A DNA stretch of 64,000 nt from Liolophura sinensis (Eukaryota; Mollusca; Polyplacophora; Chitonida; Chitonidae). Below the pieces are notes generated by a model that saw only the letters and a program-made list of their open reading frames with translations, made no database searches and was not told the origin of the DNA. The DNA lies in assembly GCF_032854445.1 (NCBI RefSeq), contig NC_088300.1:20441608-20505607 (forward strand), read 5' to 3'. Below, in pieces: positions 1 through 13,641 of this stretch; positions within the stretch are counted from its first letter, which is position 1, and every line of letters begins with the position of its first letter. Both the position numbers and the translations under genes were made by a program.

Positions 1-634
1 ATATTGTACGCCATAATCATGGTTACTCAACCCCTAGTGTGAGACATCACCCTTCACAGAAATCATGAAGAGCAGATTGCAGCGCGAACTACCACTCCAC
101 ATACCTCTAACTGGTCAGATAGACTTCATAACACATTCCCTTCCCATCCCCGCACACAAATTGGAAATATTTATAAACCTAACCTAACCTAACAGTCACT
201 GTACTCGGATTAAAGCGTGTGTGTGGTACTATGCCGCGCATTTTGGTTACCGACCGGTATCGCACATATTGTACTTTTTTAACCACTGTTCCGCTAATGC
301 GTTTGAGGAAATACTGACAGAAACAAGTAAATATAGTCTGCTGTACGCGTCCGAGACACTTTTTACCTCACGATCCACTTCAAAATCTATCCCAGGCAAT
401 GTTCAGTCTCCTTGATGTGAGTTTTCGGCAAACTGTCCGTAGTGCTGAGGTGTCACACACAGGGCACTGGATCAACATGTGAACTCTCCACGCAGACTAC
501 TCACATATCACCAACGCTAAAACTTCAACCTCTGCACGAAGTCCTCTATTGGTAGCTCTTTAGTGTTGGGAGGCTAAAAGTCACTCTATGTTAAAGCGCC
601 ATCTACAAACTTTAGAAAGCTGAAATTTTCGGAG
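1..634. other. 5' flank of TAF1A, no gene seen
   Basis: I see no supported gene here. The stretch upstream of the TAF1A start has an inverted CCAAT box (ATTGG near 548-553) about 85 bp before the start codon and no clear TATA box, which would fit a housekeeping promoter; this is inference. Near 176-195 there are three to four copies of CCTAA, telomere-like but too short to mean much. Confidence 0.4.
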
Positions 635-3600
635 ATGACGAGTATGGATACTGATATGTCAGTTCATAATGCGGAGGAAGAGGCAGCAGATGCGGATGTC
701 TCGCGCAATGCTGAAGCATTGGTACAGATGCTAGAAAAACAAAGAAAAAAGAAAATCGTGTTCATAAATTCCGGTCGTTATCATACAGGCCTAAGTCGCC
801 TCGGGTGCCCATTTCAACTTTTCTCTTCATTATACTGGGCTGACGGAGTAAATGGTGTATTTTGTATCATTTCTTTGGCTTCGGCAGAAAAAACACTGTC
901 GGTTACAAACACTAATAGAAGACCTCGTATCTTGATCAATAAAGACGAAATTAAAATCGGGATATAGTATACAGCAGTGAAACATTGCATAGCATGTAAA
1001 TGATGTGTGTTTCACATACATGCATTAAAAGGTTCAGTCCAAGACTGGTTACACCCGTGAAAAACAAATACATGTAAATTAACGAAAAAAAAAGGCATCT
1101 GTGAAATTACGAAGTAGTATTCCAGTGTGCGGCCATCACACGCTAATAGAAGGGAGACTAATGGGTCACATGGAGCTTAAGTAAGGCAAAAACGTCAGTA
1201 AAATAAGTAATATTGCCCATGAATGACATTCAGTCCATTTATCAGTAGTTATACTCGTAGTCGTCCATACAGTATCAGACAGTTGCACTCACAACAGATA
1301 TTTCTGGGTTACATGTACCTCTTTATTTTGTGTGTAAATTGCAGTCCTGTCCATCAACCAACATCAATCTTTTCTAGACAAATTACGTGCAGCTTGTGTT
1401 GTGAAGTAAATCAATGGTATTCATGTACAATGCATGCATCATTAACATGTACATGTAATTGTTATTAGTTTGTGTATCCTGATATTTTACAGTTGGACAT
1501 ATTGAGCCTGTTTACAGAACCAGTCCTCTACTCGGTCAACAGGACCAAAATCTTGAACAAGCTTGTTCCCCAAGCTAGTGATCCCCTATCAGCAGCATTT
1601 CTCTCTGCCAGCCAAAAGCTGAAAGGTAATCACATACATGCTGTAGATCCCTTCAGTATATTCCATGTTTACTCATTTTCGCATGTAAATGCCAACCATT
1701 GAATTAAACGTAACTAACGTGATTTGTGAACTATATCTGGTTGTAGGTTGTACAACACATGTACATGAAGCCAAAAGCACTTTAACTTCCTGTGTTTGGA
1801 GAAGTTAACATATTGTATAAATTGAGTTGTGCAGGTCTTGGAGTTTGAGGTGTGTGATCATACTGCCACACCTTCACACTCCTGAAGCAAAATCAAGGTG
1901 TGCGGCTGACATAATCGATGTGGTGAGTTTGAATGCAGGAGTGCAAAACACTCCTAACCCTCTGCAGAGGGTTGATATTCACACACCTGCTCATGAAGGC
2001 CTGTATGTGTTTGTACAAGATAGGGATAATACAAGTACCGGTACATGAAAATGTATTTTGGACACAATCATACAGATGTTTTAACTTTCATATTTCAAAC
2101 TTCTGCTGGATACTTTTCTTACAGTACATGCATAATTATGCAGTGTTTTGTTGTTGTAGCGCAATCTGAAGAACTGACCCCTCGGTCAAAGGTGATGCTT
2201 GTTCCTCAGCTGATGGCTTTATTGAAGGAGTGTCTGGCATCACACAGATGGACTGGGGTTGTTGAGGTGCTCAGGGTTCTGGGACTGGAGACTAGGAATA
2301 CTTCCGTCACATTGTGGAAGGTGAATCTTATAACTGAAACATAATGTTTGCGATCTTTTCCTGTTTTTAGCTTGTGATCTTTTCCAGGTTTTACCTTGCT
2401 ACCTTTTCCAGGTTTTCCCTTGCCACCTTTTCCATTTTTTATGACACCATCTCTTCCAGTCTTAACATGTAGCTTGCCCATCCTTTCAAGATTTTAGTTT
2501 ATCATTTTTCTAGATTGTAGTTGTCCATCTTTTCCAGTTTTTAGTTTGCAGTCTTTTCCAGTTTTTTTGCTTGCGATCATTTCCTGTGTTTAGCTTGCCA
2601 TCTTTTCCTGTTTTTAGAGGGCCATCATTTACAGTTTTCAGCTTGCCATCTTTTCCAGTTTTCAGCTTGCCATCTTTTCCAGTTTTTAGCTTTCCCATCT
2701 TCTCCAGTATTTAGCTTATCATTTTTCCAGTTTTTATCTTTCCCATTTTCTTCAGTTTTTAGCTTATCATTTTTTCAGTTTTTAGATTTCCCATCTTCTC
2801 TAGTTTTTAGGTTTTCATTTTTCCAGGTTTTAACTTTCCACTTTTTCCCGTTCTTATCTTGCAAGCCATATTTTCTAGTTACGAATAAAGGTGAGGTATT
2901 GTGATAATGTGGGAAAGTGATGGTGGCGATTCAAGTGGATGGGTGTATGCAATGTAAATTTGTGCTCATGCTTGTGCTTGCACTTTATTGCTTGGCATGT
3001 TTAATGTAAGGGGCATATCTGAAGATGCCATCATTTTCTCAAACCATTGAAGTGAGCTACAGTGGGTCTCTCATGAACACTTGTTTAACTTCTGTTACAT
3101 GTATTTCCTACGTGATATCAGGCAAGAAGACTTGCTTTGAATACATGTACCCAGAAATGCTTTGGACACAAACTGCTGTAGATAACATCATATCTGCAAG
3201 ATAGAACATCATATTCCAACATTGTTACTTTACATCTGATGGAAACGCTTGATAATTTTGTTTTTGTTGACTCTAGGGTGTTATAAACCTATTTTGGATC
3301 ACAGTGTGAATTTTGTACCAGAAAGATTGCCTCATATGATTGCCTGTTAGTGGACTGTTTACCTATTATAAAATCATTGTCAGATTGTGGCTGAATGAAA
3401 TAATGTGACAGTTGTGAGGTCACCATATTCGCAGACAACAGCAGTATTAAGCCCTAAATGCATACCTGTCAATTCTTGAAGTTTTTGAAGTGTCTCATGT
3501 TTTTTTACTAGCACATGTTAGAGTTCTCCTAATTTTACTTCTAGGTTGGATTTGAAGTCCTGATGTCTGATAAAGACGGAAGCAGTGGTCTTATGTTACA

Positions 3601-6600
3601 GCTTGTCAAGTAAGTACACTAACCTTTCTGTTAAACTCTTTGTTCTATAGTGTTATAGTGTCACAGAATACATGAAGGTGGATCCTTGGCTGTCTGCTCA
3701 TCATATCCTTGTTTACATGTACCATATTGTTTTTATACTCCCTGAACACTCCATCTGTACGTCTGTCTGTGGACATGATTTTGTTTGTGGACATGATTTT
3801 GTCTGTGGACATGATTTTGTCCATCCGTCTCCTTCCAAACTACACAGCCGATTTTGATGAAACATGATTTTTTCTGTGGACATGATTTTGTCCATCCGTC
3901 TCCTTCCAAACTACACAGCCGATTTTGATGAAACATCTTCGCTATCATCTAAACTTGTGCATGCCTAAGTTTAATTACAGTTGGGTAATTATTTTCATAT
4001 TTACACCTGTTCACGTGCTGTAGTTATTGAAGTAACAAATGTCATCTACACAGTTTTTTGTCTTGCTAAAGCTTTGCACCAATTTTCCTGAAATTTGCAT
4101 ATATATAGACGTATCATCTAAACATTCCCATGCTTAATAATGACAGTCTGATTATCATTTTTTGTTCTTGGAAGTGTTGGGGGATGGAAGGGGGCTGTGG
4201 TACCTGGACTTGGACATCCAGATTCTAGTTATGATGTAGGGATACAGTTTTGATGTTTGCTGGATAGACACATGTGTTCATGGTCCACTAGCATTACCGC
4301 AAGCTATACATTTTTGGTGTATGTTTGTATTGGGGTTATTCAGGTGTGGCATGTATTGCCCAGAATTTTAAAGCAATAGTTCAAATTTTTGATGGATAGA
4401 TACATTCATGTACATCAGTGCAAGAATGTGACCTAACCTAAACGTGTTTAATTCTGAGAATATGCAGTTTTGTCAGCAACTATCTGTCTGTGTGACATAG
4501 GATTGTGAAACTTGATGGATTTATGTGTGATGTTTTATTTTCTTTGCTTTTTTTTTAAATATATTTTTGGACTATTTAACCTGAATGGGCCTATATCATG
4601 GGTGATTTGAAATCTGAATCCCTGAAATATACGTCCTATGCAATGTCACTTGAAATGATGCTCTGTGTGATTAATTTTTCACTTTTTGGAGTTATCTGCC
4701 CTTGGGTTATGTGATTTGTCTGGTCGATTTCTCTGCTGTTTCATACAAGGCCATCTAATGAGGTCAGGTGTTCTTTATTTTCATGTCTTGGATTTTTCAA
4801 TAAGTTTATCTACTTTTGATGGTTATATTACGTGATTTGCATAGGATGTTCTTGACCAATAAGCCTGTCTAGCCAATATCGTGGAAATATATTTTTGGGT
4901 GCATGTGTTTGCGTGTTTCATATTAATTAATTGACGTATGTAATTAAACGTACTGTACTGTGTTGTAACGTTAAAAATATACTGTTTATTCTGTTATGTA
5001 CAGTCAGCTGAGAAATCTAAAAGATATAGAAGCTAAAGAAGTCACCTTGGAGTATGTGAAGTATGTGTTGTGCCAGGGAAGGTTGGAGGATACAGCACAG
5101 GTGTTTGAAGTAAGTCTGCCTGTCATTCATGATAGCCTTCTAATCTGGTCATCTTGGTTAAGAGAGCCAATTTTAAGATATCATATTAATCTTTTTGTAC
5201 ATGTATAGTGAGTCTTTTTTAAGGGTTTAACACCGCCGTAGTGGCGATTGTTGTGTAACCTGGCACTGCTGAACCGTGTTCTGTACCGAGTCAAATCCCG
5301 AGAATGCGATTTAACGAGGCACAAAACAAGCTTCAGTGGTATTGGGTTACACAACCAACACCAAGAGTGAATGAGCGAGTACTTCGGGTTTAACATTGTG
5401 CTTAACAATATTTCAGTCATATTATGCAAAGGAATCCTTAGCATGTACGTGTAATGTGCCTCCTTGTTGTAGGACGGATTTGCATCGCTCTTTTATCTAG
5501 TGCTGCTTCAATTACCAAAGGCAAGTAAGCCGCCCCGCCCGATCCATTATACTGATATGGGTCAACCATTCACTGCACTATCCCCTTCATGCTGAACATC
5601 AAGCAAGGAAGCTACAACTTCCTCTTCTAAAGTCTTAGGTGTGACCTGACCCAGGATTTACCCTGGATCTACTGTTCTCGAAGTGAACGCTCTAACAACA
5701 GCGCTATAGGGGCCGGTCATCATCACCAAGTCAAAGATAAAGGTGTTAAAGTCTACCCTCCTCCCCACCCCCAAAGAAAATACTGTTTTCTTTTTTTACT
5801 CCCTCAGCAAATGTCATGGATGTAGACTGATCAGCGAAAAGCTTAGGTCATTGTCGTGTCTTGTTGTTGTGTGACGTAGGAATGTAAAAGTTTACAGCAC
5901 ATGTATTATGACGTCATACCTCTGAGCTTGGATTGGAATGTCATAAAACAAGTGTTTTTTCTTTTCCACGTCATAGCACCTGGGTGTAAAAATGTGAAAA
6001 CAAAAGTGATATCTATAAACTGTGCGAAATAATTAACACTTTTATCACTGTACGAAATTTCTATAGTTTGCCTTTGTATGAACCATAAAAGCAAATCTAA
6101 CAAGCAAACTCAAATTCTTTCATTTGTAGAAATAAACAGCATGGTTTGATATTATTTGGGGAGTTAGATGTTCTTGATTTGTTGCATGGTGTTGTTTGAA
6201 ATGTCATATCTATTTAATATGTATATTTGCACATGGCCCATGACCAACAGCGGGGTAGAATATTTGACCAACTCCTGCTTTTGGAAATGGATGATCATGT
6301 CATGCTTTATTTTATCTCCAGAGGCACTTCACATTTGTGTTAACTGTAACATAAATTGTTCTCATATTTTGTGTAGTGGTAATTGCACATGCATGTATTA
6401 TAAACTGGTGGATTGACAAATTCTTGTAGAATTTTATGAATACCTGCATATTTATATGTAGTTACAGATCTTTTGTCCATGTGTGATAAGGAGAATCATG
6501 GTCTGTAACAGTTCGTTGATAACAGTTGTTAAAGTAGCATTCTTCAGTACGGCATAAAACACCAATGAAATAAAAAAAAGTGAAATAAAAGCCCAATTAG

Positions 6601-9600
6601 ATCACCATTCCTGGGTGTGCCAAACTGCAGATAGTTAGTTTATTTTTCTCAAGGTGGTCTGGTTTACTTTTAGATGGCCAATGTTTCTGCTAAACGCCAG
6701 AGGACTTTATTGAGGAAGACTGAGGCTGAACTTGAACTGAAAGCGTACCAGGGCCTCTGCTGGTATGTTGAGTGGCTGAGGCGGAAACACCAGCTGGATC
6801 AGCTACAGGAACAGTATGAGGAAGGTTGGAAGGCCTACATATTTTATAACTTGTACATTTTACAAAAATCCTACATTAGTCTATGTGTACATTACAAGAC
6901 AGATGTCAGTTTTAAGGACTTTCAATTAAAAGAATTTGCAGCCTACACTGTATTTGGAACATATCGCATGACTGTTGTGGCTTGCCATGTGATTACACTT
7001 CTCTGAACAACCAAGGATTATTTACCAATTGTGTATTTAATGTTCTTGATCTGAGGTCCTTTAATGAATCATTCCGCTAAATTGTTGGTCCTACCACAGT
7101 ATATCGGCTGTCGACGTACTTGACCAATGAGTTTATGTGCTTGAATCCAGCTACGCGTATCCCTTGTTCTCCTGCAGATTTTACCACTACAGGTTTTTAT
7201 CAGTTTGTCAGATGGCTTGGGAAAGGCAGTAGTTTTCTCCAGGTTCTTTTAATTTTCTCCACCCATAAAGCTGTCTGCTTACTATACACAATTTTTGGAA
7301 GTAAAATATTCTTGAGTGCGGTGTTTAACCTTTAGTAATCAAATAGGTACTCTAGTATCACTAAGACTTATGTCTGGATGCAATTGTTTTTCATGTTTCA
7401 CAGACGATTATTTCGTCTCCCACTCAAGCGCCCAATCCAGAATGACAGAAGAAGATTTGATGCGTAGACATGCTGAGAAGGCACTGGCTGCATTTGGATC
7501 TCTGAAGGATTCTGCTGTTGTGATGGACATGTTTATCATGAAATATGTGGAGGTACAGTTTTAATTTTACAAAGTTTAGCCTTTAAAAGTTTAATTTTCT
7601 GACTGAAGTGATTTATTGATTGGTGATTCACATGCAAGATGTTGGGGAAATGAAAGTACCTTCACAAGGTACCTGACAAACCTTTGGACTTTTAGCTGCA
7701 GTGGATACAGCAAGAGCTGGATTTGTGCTCAAAACCTAGTTTGGCAGTGAGAATGTTTGCTGCTCTGTTTTATAATATCTGTGTAGTGATGAGAATAGAT
7801 CAGTTTCAGACAGAAAGATTGAGTATGTCAAATACACTGGTACCAAATACAAATGCAGTATTAAAGCTTTCCAGCAGTGTCTAGGATAATTTCGGTTAGA
7901 CTGTGTTTCACCCAAACTTTGGTATGTGAAAATGCTCCTTTAGCAGTACATGTAAAGGAAGCGTAAACTGGTACTTTTGAAGCCAGTACTTCACATTTTC
8001 TGACAAGAAATTAATCACAAAAAACTACATGTACATGTAAAAGTGGATGATTCCATCAAAATCAAGTAGAATGTGTCACTTTAACATAAACAGCAATCCT
8101 TATAGACATGAAACTCCATTTCACCAATCAGACACTCATTTGCAGCTTCTGCAGTACTATGAGGAGTTTGAGGAGGCTGAGGTTGCATTAAAGAGCTATG
8201 CCACAAAACATCCAGACAATCCTAACACACAAAGATACTTATACTGGTTCTACAAGAGATGGCGTCCAGACTCTGAGGAAATGATGTCTGCTTTAAAGGT
8301 GAGATGTGGAGATCTACTGTAAATCTTTAACCATTTGAAAACTTTTAACGAATGTTATTTATATTTCACTTTTCACAGTTGTATTGGTTGCTGTAATTTG
8401 AGCTCAGGGAAGATGCTATCTGTCATGTCCCTTGTTAAATACACTTCATGAAGGAAAAAAGATAACTTTTAGTTTTGAACTGGCTTTGTCCTTGGCAACC
8501 CTTGTGTAAATATGATGGTCGTGATGAATGATTTATTGGTAATGCACACCTTTACATTTTCAGTTATACATCCAGGCTGTACCATCGGATTGTTTAGCTC
8601 TGGAGCTATGCCAGCTGCAACAGTCAAAAGGTAATGTCATAAGCTCAGGCCTTTTCTAGAGAAACGAATACTCTTTAGGTCTTACATGCATTGCAGGTAT
8701 GTGTAGAAGTCTTCAGTATATTATTACCTTGGCCTCTAATGTTCAACAAATAAATTATTGATGTATAATGCCTAAATTTAAAATTGGCCAGGTGCACAAT
8801 GTACTTACTGATCAGGGTGCTCAAAGAAAGACACTTTAAACTACTATTAAACTATTAACCATTGAGATTGTGTGTTCAAATGTTTGTATGTATTTGTCAG
8901 GCACTGGTATATGTACCTGTGGTGAGATAAAAGAGGCTTGCTGAAGCATTTTTCCTACTGGACAATCCTCACCATTATAATCCACACTTTTATCTTGTAT
9001 TAAATAAAATGAAATATTCTTAAATTCTTATTCTTCTGGGATCTATTCTACAAAGCCAGTTTTAACACAAGTCAAACTTTAAAATATGATTTTAGAACCT
9101 ATTTTTGAGCCCTGTAAATTATAATTTTGACCACCTCTGCAAAGACAACAACTGAACACTGTGACAACACTGTATATTTTGACTTAAGTGAGAAATGTCT
9201 TTGTGGAATCAGCCCGTGGTCTTTAAACGTAAGATAAAAATAATTCAAACTTTATCTCTCTGTGAATGAAAACAGATGAGGTTAGTATTTGTCAGTTAGC
9301 AAAGTGGACAGGTGTGGTGGAATCGGACTCCTGCTGATGCATATAGTGTGTTGTGGGAGGTACACATATGTCCATCTTTCCAAGTCACTATTACAGTGAA
9401 AAATTTATAATTTGGCCCAATAAAGTCCATTTATAGAGGCAAATAAATGTCATGAAATACTATTTCTGGCGCTGAAACTTGCATTTTACCAATAGGCTAT
9501 CCACTATGCCCCAGAAAAACCTAAAAACACTGTTCTCAAACCAAAAGGACTCTTAGAATCAGGTGGATTGTAGGACTTTTAATAGTCATGTGTGAAATTT

Positions 9601-12061
9601 TAGGTCATTTATCATAGTTTCACTCAACCTCAGATTTCCAACAATCTGAGTCACAGCTGTCTCAAGAACATTACGAAAGCCAAGTCATTTAAATGTATTC
9701 TGATAAATGACTATACATTATACAAATACGTGTGTGTACAGGTATGTTTGTTTACTTCATAATGTACAGGTGCTTCCCCTGCTGAGCTGCTCCCCGCACT
9801 GTTCAACATGCTGGATTACCCTACCTGGAAGGATAAAGAGAAGCCATGGCAGACTCTACTTTCTTTGATAACTGATATATACTCTAGGTATTAGGTAGTT
9901 AATATGGATAATTAAACCGTGCCATTCTTAATGGTAATATCAAAAGAGCAGAAAATACATGTACCTCTATATATACATGTACACATTTGTCACTTTTAAT
10001 ATTCTACATGTATCTTTTGCTATAGCACTCAACAAATATGGTACATGTACATATATGGCACTTTTATATTTTACATGTATCTCTTGCTATAGCACTCAAA
10101 AATATGGTACATGTACATATATGGCACTTTTATATTCTACATGTATCTCTTGCTATAGCACTCAGCTAATATGGTACATGTATATATATTTCACTTTTAT
10201 ATTCTACATGTATCTCTTGCTATAGCACTCAAAGATATGGTACATGTACATATATGGCACTTTTATATTCTACATGTATCTCTTGCTGTAGCATTCAACA
10301 AATATGGTGCATGTATATATATATTTCACTTTTATATTCTACATGTATCTCTTGCTGTAGCATTCAACAAATATGGTGCATGTACATGTAGTTAACCCAT
10401 TTTAAGTGCACATAAAAGTAGTTAATAAAAAAGATGTGAATTGTATGAAGTCATCTTCGAATCTTAGTTTAGCATTTGTATCAGCTTTTAGTAGCGTGTT
10501 CATCTGCCTACCCTACTGAGTATGTTTAGTAACATGTACGTGTAGCTGTACAATGGATGAGTTAGATCCTTCTGTGCTCAGGTTAACATGGATTTTGTGA
10601 AGTAATGTTTCCACATTGAAATGCATCCCCGAAGACAGGATAGGTACATGTTAACGTACCTGTCTACCAGTTTAAAGCTTTACTAAAAGTATGGGGTAGT
10701 GTACTACTCCTGATACTGCCTTTTTATCAAAGCAGACTCAAAAGATCAATTCAGAGAAACTGAAGTAAAAAAAACAGGTTTACCCAATTACTTTTGAATA
10801 CCCAAATTCATGGCTGAAAAGGTGACATTAGCCTGTTGTAAAATAATTTAAATTTTATTCAGCTATCAAATTCAGGTTACTTCAGTCATTCATTCTAAAT
10901 CGTCTAAATTGGAACATTGCCCTCTAAAACAAGCTGCTCCAGCTTGGTACATGCCACCTTTTGTGTATACTTGGAATTGTAAAGCAAACTTAACAAGTAC
11001 TGCAGCAAACAGGTAGAGAATAATGTGTTTTTACACAGCTTGGATCAGACTTATATGGTGGCTGGGCAGTATATCCAACTTGCCCCACATTCTTGATTCT
11101 AATCTATAGATTAGATCTATAGATACTTGTGGTGGTACATTTTAAGTGTCGTACACGGGACATACAGGTATTTCAGTCATTGTATGTTGTATTTTCAAGT
11201 GGTATAAAATCAGACAATTTAATCGGTACTGTGCGTAAGGTTCATGGTTTTCCCATTTTAATTATCCAGGGCTGACAATGATGGTGTGTCGGTGATCCAA
11301 CAATGTTGGGATAACAGATCTTCTTGGTGGCCTAACTATCATTTCTTACCAGACTCTGTAGATTTAGAGTTAAAGAAAGGTGTCCCAGATGCATTGTTAA
11401 CTTTCAAAGGTGGACTGGCAGTCTTTTTACTGGGTTCAGGTATGTTCGATCTCATGTATTCAGTGGTAATAATTTTCTTGAAATTCTTAAATTTTACTGG
11501 GTACGTTTACATACAAGTACTTCAATTATGGTGATGGACTATTTGTCTGTGATCAGTTTTTATCAAAGGTATATTGCATCCTGAAGGTTCCTGATAGCAT
11601 TTTGGGATTGAAAAGCTCACATTTTTTTCTTGATACAAGCTGCAGAAACTCTTGCTGGTCACATTATCTGTTAGGTTCTCCCAGGAAAGGGGTTACCCTT
11701 GTGTACTTGAATTTGTCTCCCAGTAGATTAACTTTGGACTTATGTCTGCAAGTATCTCTTGCAAAAATGAAAAGTGCTTGATGAGTGAGCATGAAATTTT
11801 TATCTAATACTAGTAACTCTGGATGAAAGTTAAAACAGCAGAAAGTCTTCACAGTTGTCACTTTTATTATATAATCAGTTCTTACTCTGGTTACTTTATC
11901 AAAGTCTTCATAAAGAGAAAAAAGTTTAAAGTGCACATTTAAATTGACCTTTTTTCTTGGCAGGTAATACATTTTCAGAGATGGTTTCAGCGACTGTTGC
12001 AGCCTCGGAACCAGTCATAAAACAAGCTGAATCACTATTGCGTGAATTGGATGTTACTTGA
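635..12061 (+). CDS. TAF1A: TAF1A homologue (TBP-associated factor, RNA polymerase I subunit A), 12 exons
   Basis: In animals TAF1A is a subunit of SL1/TIF-IB, the TBP complex that loads RNA polymerase I on the rDNA promoter in the nucleolus. Proposed exons: 635-847, 1493-1625, 2160-2320, 3545-3609, 5004-5109, 6674-6824, 7404-7552, 8146-8298, 8564-8630, 9770-9887, 11270-11439, 11964-12061 (TGA). Introns are GT-AG and every phase agrees, giving 527 residues against about 450 in human. Matches to remembered human TAF1A include YYEEFEEAEVALKSYA followed by HPDNPNTQRYLYWF (human YDEKFPSNPNAHIYLYNF), LYIQAVPSDCLALEL (human LYQIVPSHKLMLEF) and WDNRSSWWPNYHF (human WNSRKNWWPGFHF). It should fold as helical TPR-like repeats. 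The first exon and its donor at 848 are the weakest part because that N-terminus is poorly conserved, and the donor at 6825 is non-consensus but preserves phase. Confidence 0.85.
2340..2880. repeat. 24-bp minisatellite in TAF1A intron 3
   Basis: Degenerate tandem units close to CTTGCCATCTTTTCCAGTTT plus TTAG run through this intron, roughly 20 copies, with drift to CCCATCTTC variants on the right. On the minus strand the unit reads as a repeated TGKDGKLK peptide, but this is a by-product of a period divisible by three. The repeat starts only about 20 bp after the 2320 splice donor. Confidence 0.85.
3755..3945. repeat. Local tandem duplication in TAF1A intron 4
   Basis: An 18-bp word around GTGGACATGATTTTGTCT is repeated several times, and a block of about 70 bp containing CATCCGTCTCCTTCC and CGATTTTGATGAAAC occurs twice in direct orientation (near 3820-3873 and 3890-3943). 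It looks like a decayed interspersed repeat that later duplicated. Family not identified. Confidence 0.7.
5216..5722 (-). repeat. tRNA-derived SINE-like element in TAF1A intron 5
   Basis: Read on the minus strand, the right end near 5690-5722 begins with a tRNA-like head (GGCCCCTATAGCGCTG then GTTAGAGCG, a box A/box B style promoter). The body contains the CTTAACAATATTTCAGTCAT and GGAATCCTTAGCATG segments that I associate with a common mollusc SINE. It is diverged and inactive. The left boundary is uncertain. Confidence 0.6.
6538..6578 (+). repeat. SINE 3' tail remnant
   Basis: The stretch with TTCTTCAGTACGGCATAAAA and CACCAATGAAATAAA matches the 3' tail of the SINEs at 44669 and 54147 (TTCTTGAGTACGGCGTAAAA, CACCAATCAAATAAA). 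Only the tail is recognisable. Confidence 0.55.
7110..7348 (+). repeat. Ancient SINE copy in TAF1A intron 7
   Basis: The order of blocks (TCAGTTTGTCAGATGGCTTG, TTTTCTCCAGGTTC, CTCCACCCATAAAGCTG, ATATTCTTGAGTGCGGTG) follows the core and tail of the same SINE superfamily seen at 54147, but it is strongly diverged. It sits just upstream of the 7404 exon. Confidence 0.6.
9955..10395. repeat. 67-bp tandem repeat in TAF1A intron 11
   Basis: About six copies of a unit near 67 bp carry the landmarks ATATGGTACATGTACATATA, GCACTTTTATATTCTACATG and TATCTCTTGCTATAGCACTC. Each unit contains the palindrome GTACATGTAC or a variant, so the array is rich in short hairpin potential. Confidence 0.9.
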
Positions 12062-12236
12062 CGATGTGAGAGACTTCCTGTATTTATTCTTATTCTTATT
12101 CAAAGGACGCATCTGACTGGATATTCCTTCTGCATGGGAAAAACAGTGCTTTATGGTAACTTAAAGCATGGAACCGCACATGAGAAGTATCAGCTGCTTT
12201 GCAGTATCATGTCTACAAGGAAAAGATGGCATTTTT
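12062..12236. other. 3' flank of TAF1A
   Basis: Probable 3' UTR and flank of TAF1A. I see no canonical AATAAA near the stop codon, only TTATTCTTATTC-rich sequence, so the polyadenylation site is not placed. The minisatellite begins directly after it and might be partly transcribed. Confidence 0.4.
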
Positions 12237-13638
12237 GTTGGTAGCCATCAACTCCTGTGAGGGAAAGACAGTATATCTGGCTGTAGCCATAAACTTTTGT
12301 GATGGAAGGACAGCATGATTGGTGTTAAATGTGAACTTATGTGAAAGACAGCATGTCTGATGTAGCAAGTCATGCAAAAGACACGAACTTTGGTAAAGGA
12401 AAGGCAACATGTCTTGTGGTAATCGTGGACTTCTGTGAGTGAAAGACAACATGTCATGTGGTAGCCATGGACTTCTGTGAGGGAAAGACAACATGTCATG
12501 TGGTAACCGTGGACTTCTGTGAGGCAAAGACAACATGTCATGTGGTAACTGTGAACTCCTGTGAGGGAAAGACAACATGTCATGTGTTAACCGTGGACTT
12601 CTGTGAGGGAAAGACAACATGTCATGTGGTAGCCATGAACTTCTGTGAGGGAAAGACAACATGTCATGTGGTAGCCATGGACTTCTGTGAGGGAAAGACA
12701 ACATGTCATGTGGTAAACGTGGACTTCTGTGAGAGAGAGAGAACATATTATGGTAACCATGAACCTCTTTGAGGAGAAGATAACATGCCATGTGGTAGCC
12801 ATGGACCTCTGTGAGGGAAAGACAACATGTCATGTGATAGCCATGGACTTCTATGAGGGAAAGACAACATATCATGTGGTAGCCATGAACATCTGTGAGG
12901 GAAAGACAACATGTCATTTGGTAGCCGTGGACTTCTGTGAGGGAAAGACAACATATCATTTGGTAGCCTTGGACTTCTGTGAGGGAAAGACAACATTCCA
13001 TGTGGTAGCCTTGTACTTTCTGTGAGGGAAAGACAACATGTCAGGTGGTAGCCGTGGACTTCTGTGAGGTAAAGACAACATGTTGTGTGGTAGCCATGGA
13101 CTTCAAAAGACAACATTTCATGTTGTAACCTTGTACTTCTGTGAGTGAAAGACAACATGTCATGTGGTAGCCATGGACTTCTGTGAGGGAAAGACAACAT
13201 GTCATGTGGTAACTGTGGACCTCTGTGAGGGAAAGACAACATGTCATGTGATAGCCATGGACTTCTGTGAGGCAAAGACAGCATGTCATGTGGTAACCGT
13301 GGACTTTTGTGAGGAAAAGACAACATGTTGTGTGGTAGCCATGGACTTCTGTGAGGCAAAGACAACATGTCATGTGGTAACTGTGGACCTCTGTGAGGGA
13401 AAGACAACATGTCATGTGATAGCCATGGACTTCTGTGAGGGAAGGACAACATGTCATGTGGTAACCGTGGACTTTTGTGAGGAAAAGACAACATGTTGTG
13501 TGGTAGCCATGGACTTCTGTGAGGGAAAGACAACATGTCATGTGGTAGACATGGACTTCTGTGAGGCAAAGACAGCATGTCATGTGGTAGCCATGAACTT
13601 CTGTGAGGGAAAGACAACATATCATGTGGCCTTCTGCT
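12237..13638. repeat. 42-bp minisatellite, about 33 units
   Basis: Units begin near GTAGCCATGGACTTCTGTGA and continue GGGAAAGACAACATGTCATG. Because 42 is a multiple of three and the units lack stops in several frames, long spurious reading frames appear on both strands. Between about 13164 and 13540 the units form a higher-order repeat of four units (168 bp): successive units are distinguished by GACTTC/GACCTC, GTAGCC/GTAACC/ATAGCC and CATGTCATG/CATGTTGTG, and the four-unit pattern occurs twice. It lies between TAF1A and the first 5S gene. Confidence 0.95.
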
Positions 13639-13641
13639 TTT

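Noticed and set aside
176-195. Telomere-like CCTAA copies
   Set aside because: Only three to four units; too short to be an interstitial telomere.
848-967. Extension of TAF1A exon 1 to 967
   Set aside because: The frame ends at 967 without joining the conserved protein; splicing at GTAAAT (848) keeps phase with the 1493 exon.
2206-2698. Minus-strand TGKDGKL-repeat frames
   Set aside because: They are translations of the intronic 24-bp minisatellite in TAF1A and overlap a real exon on the other strand.
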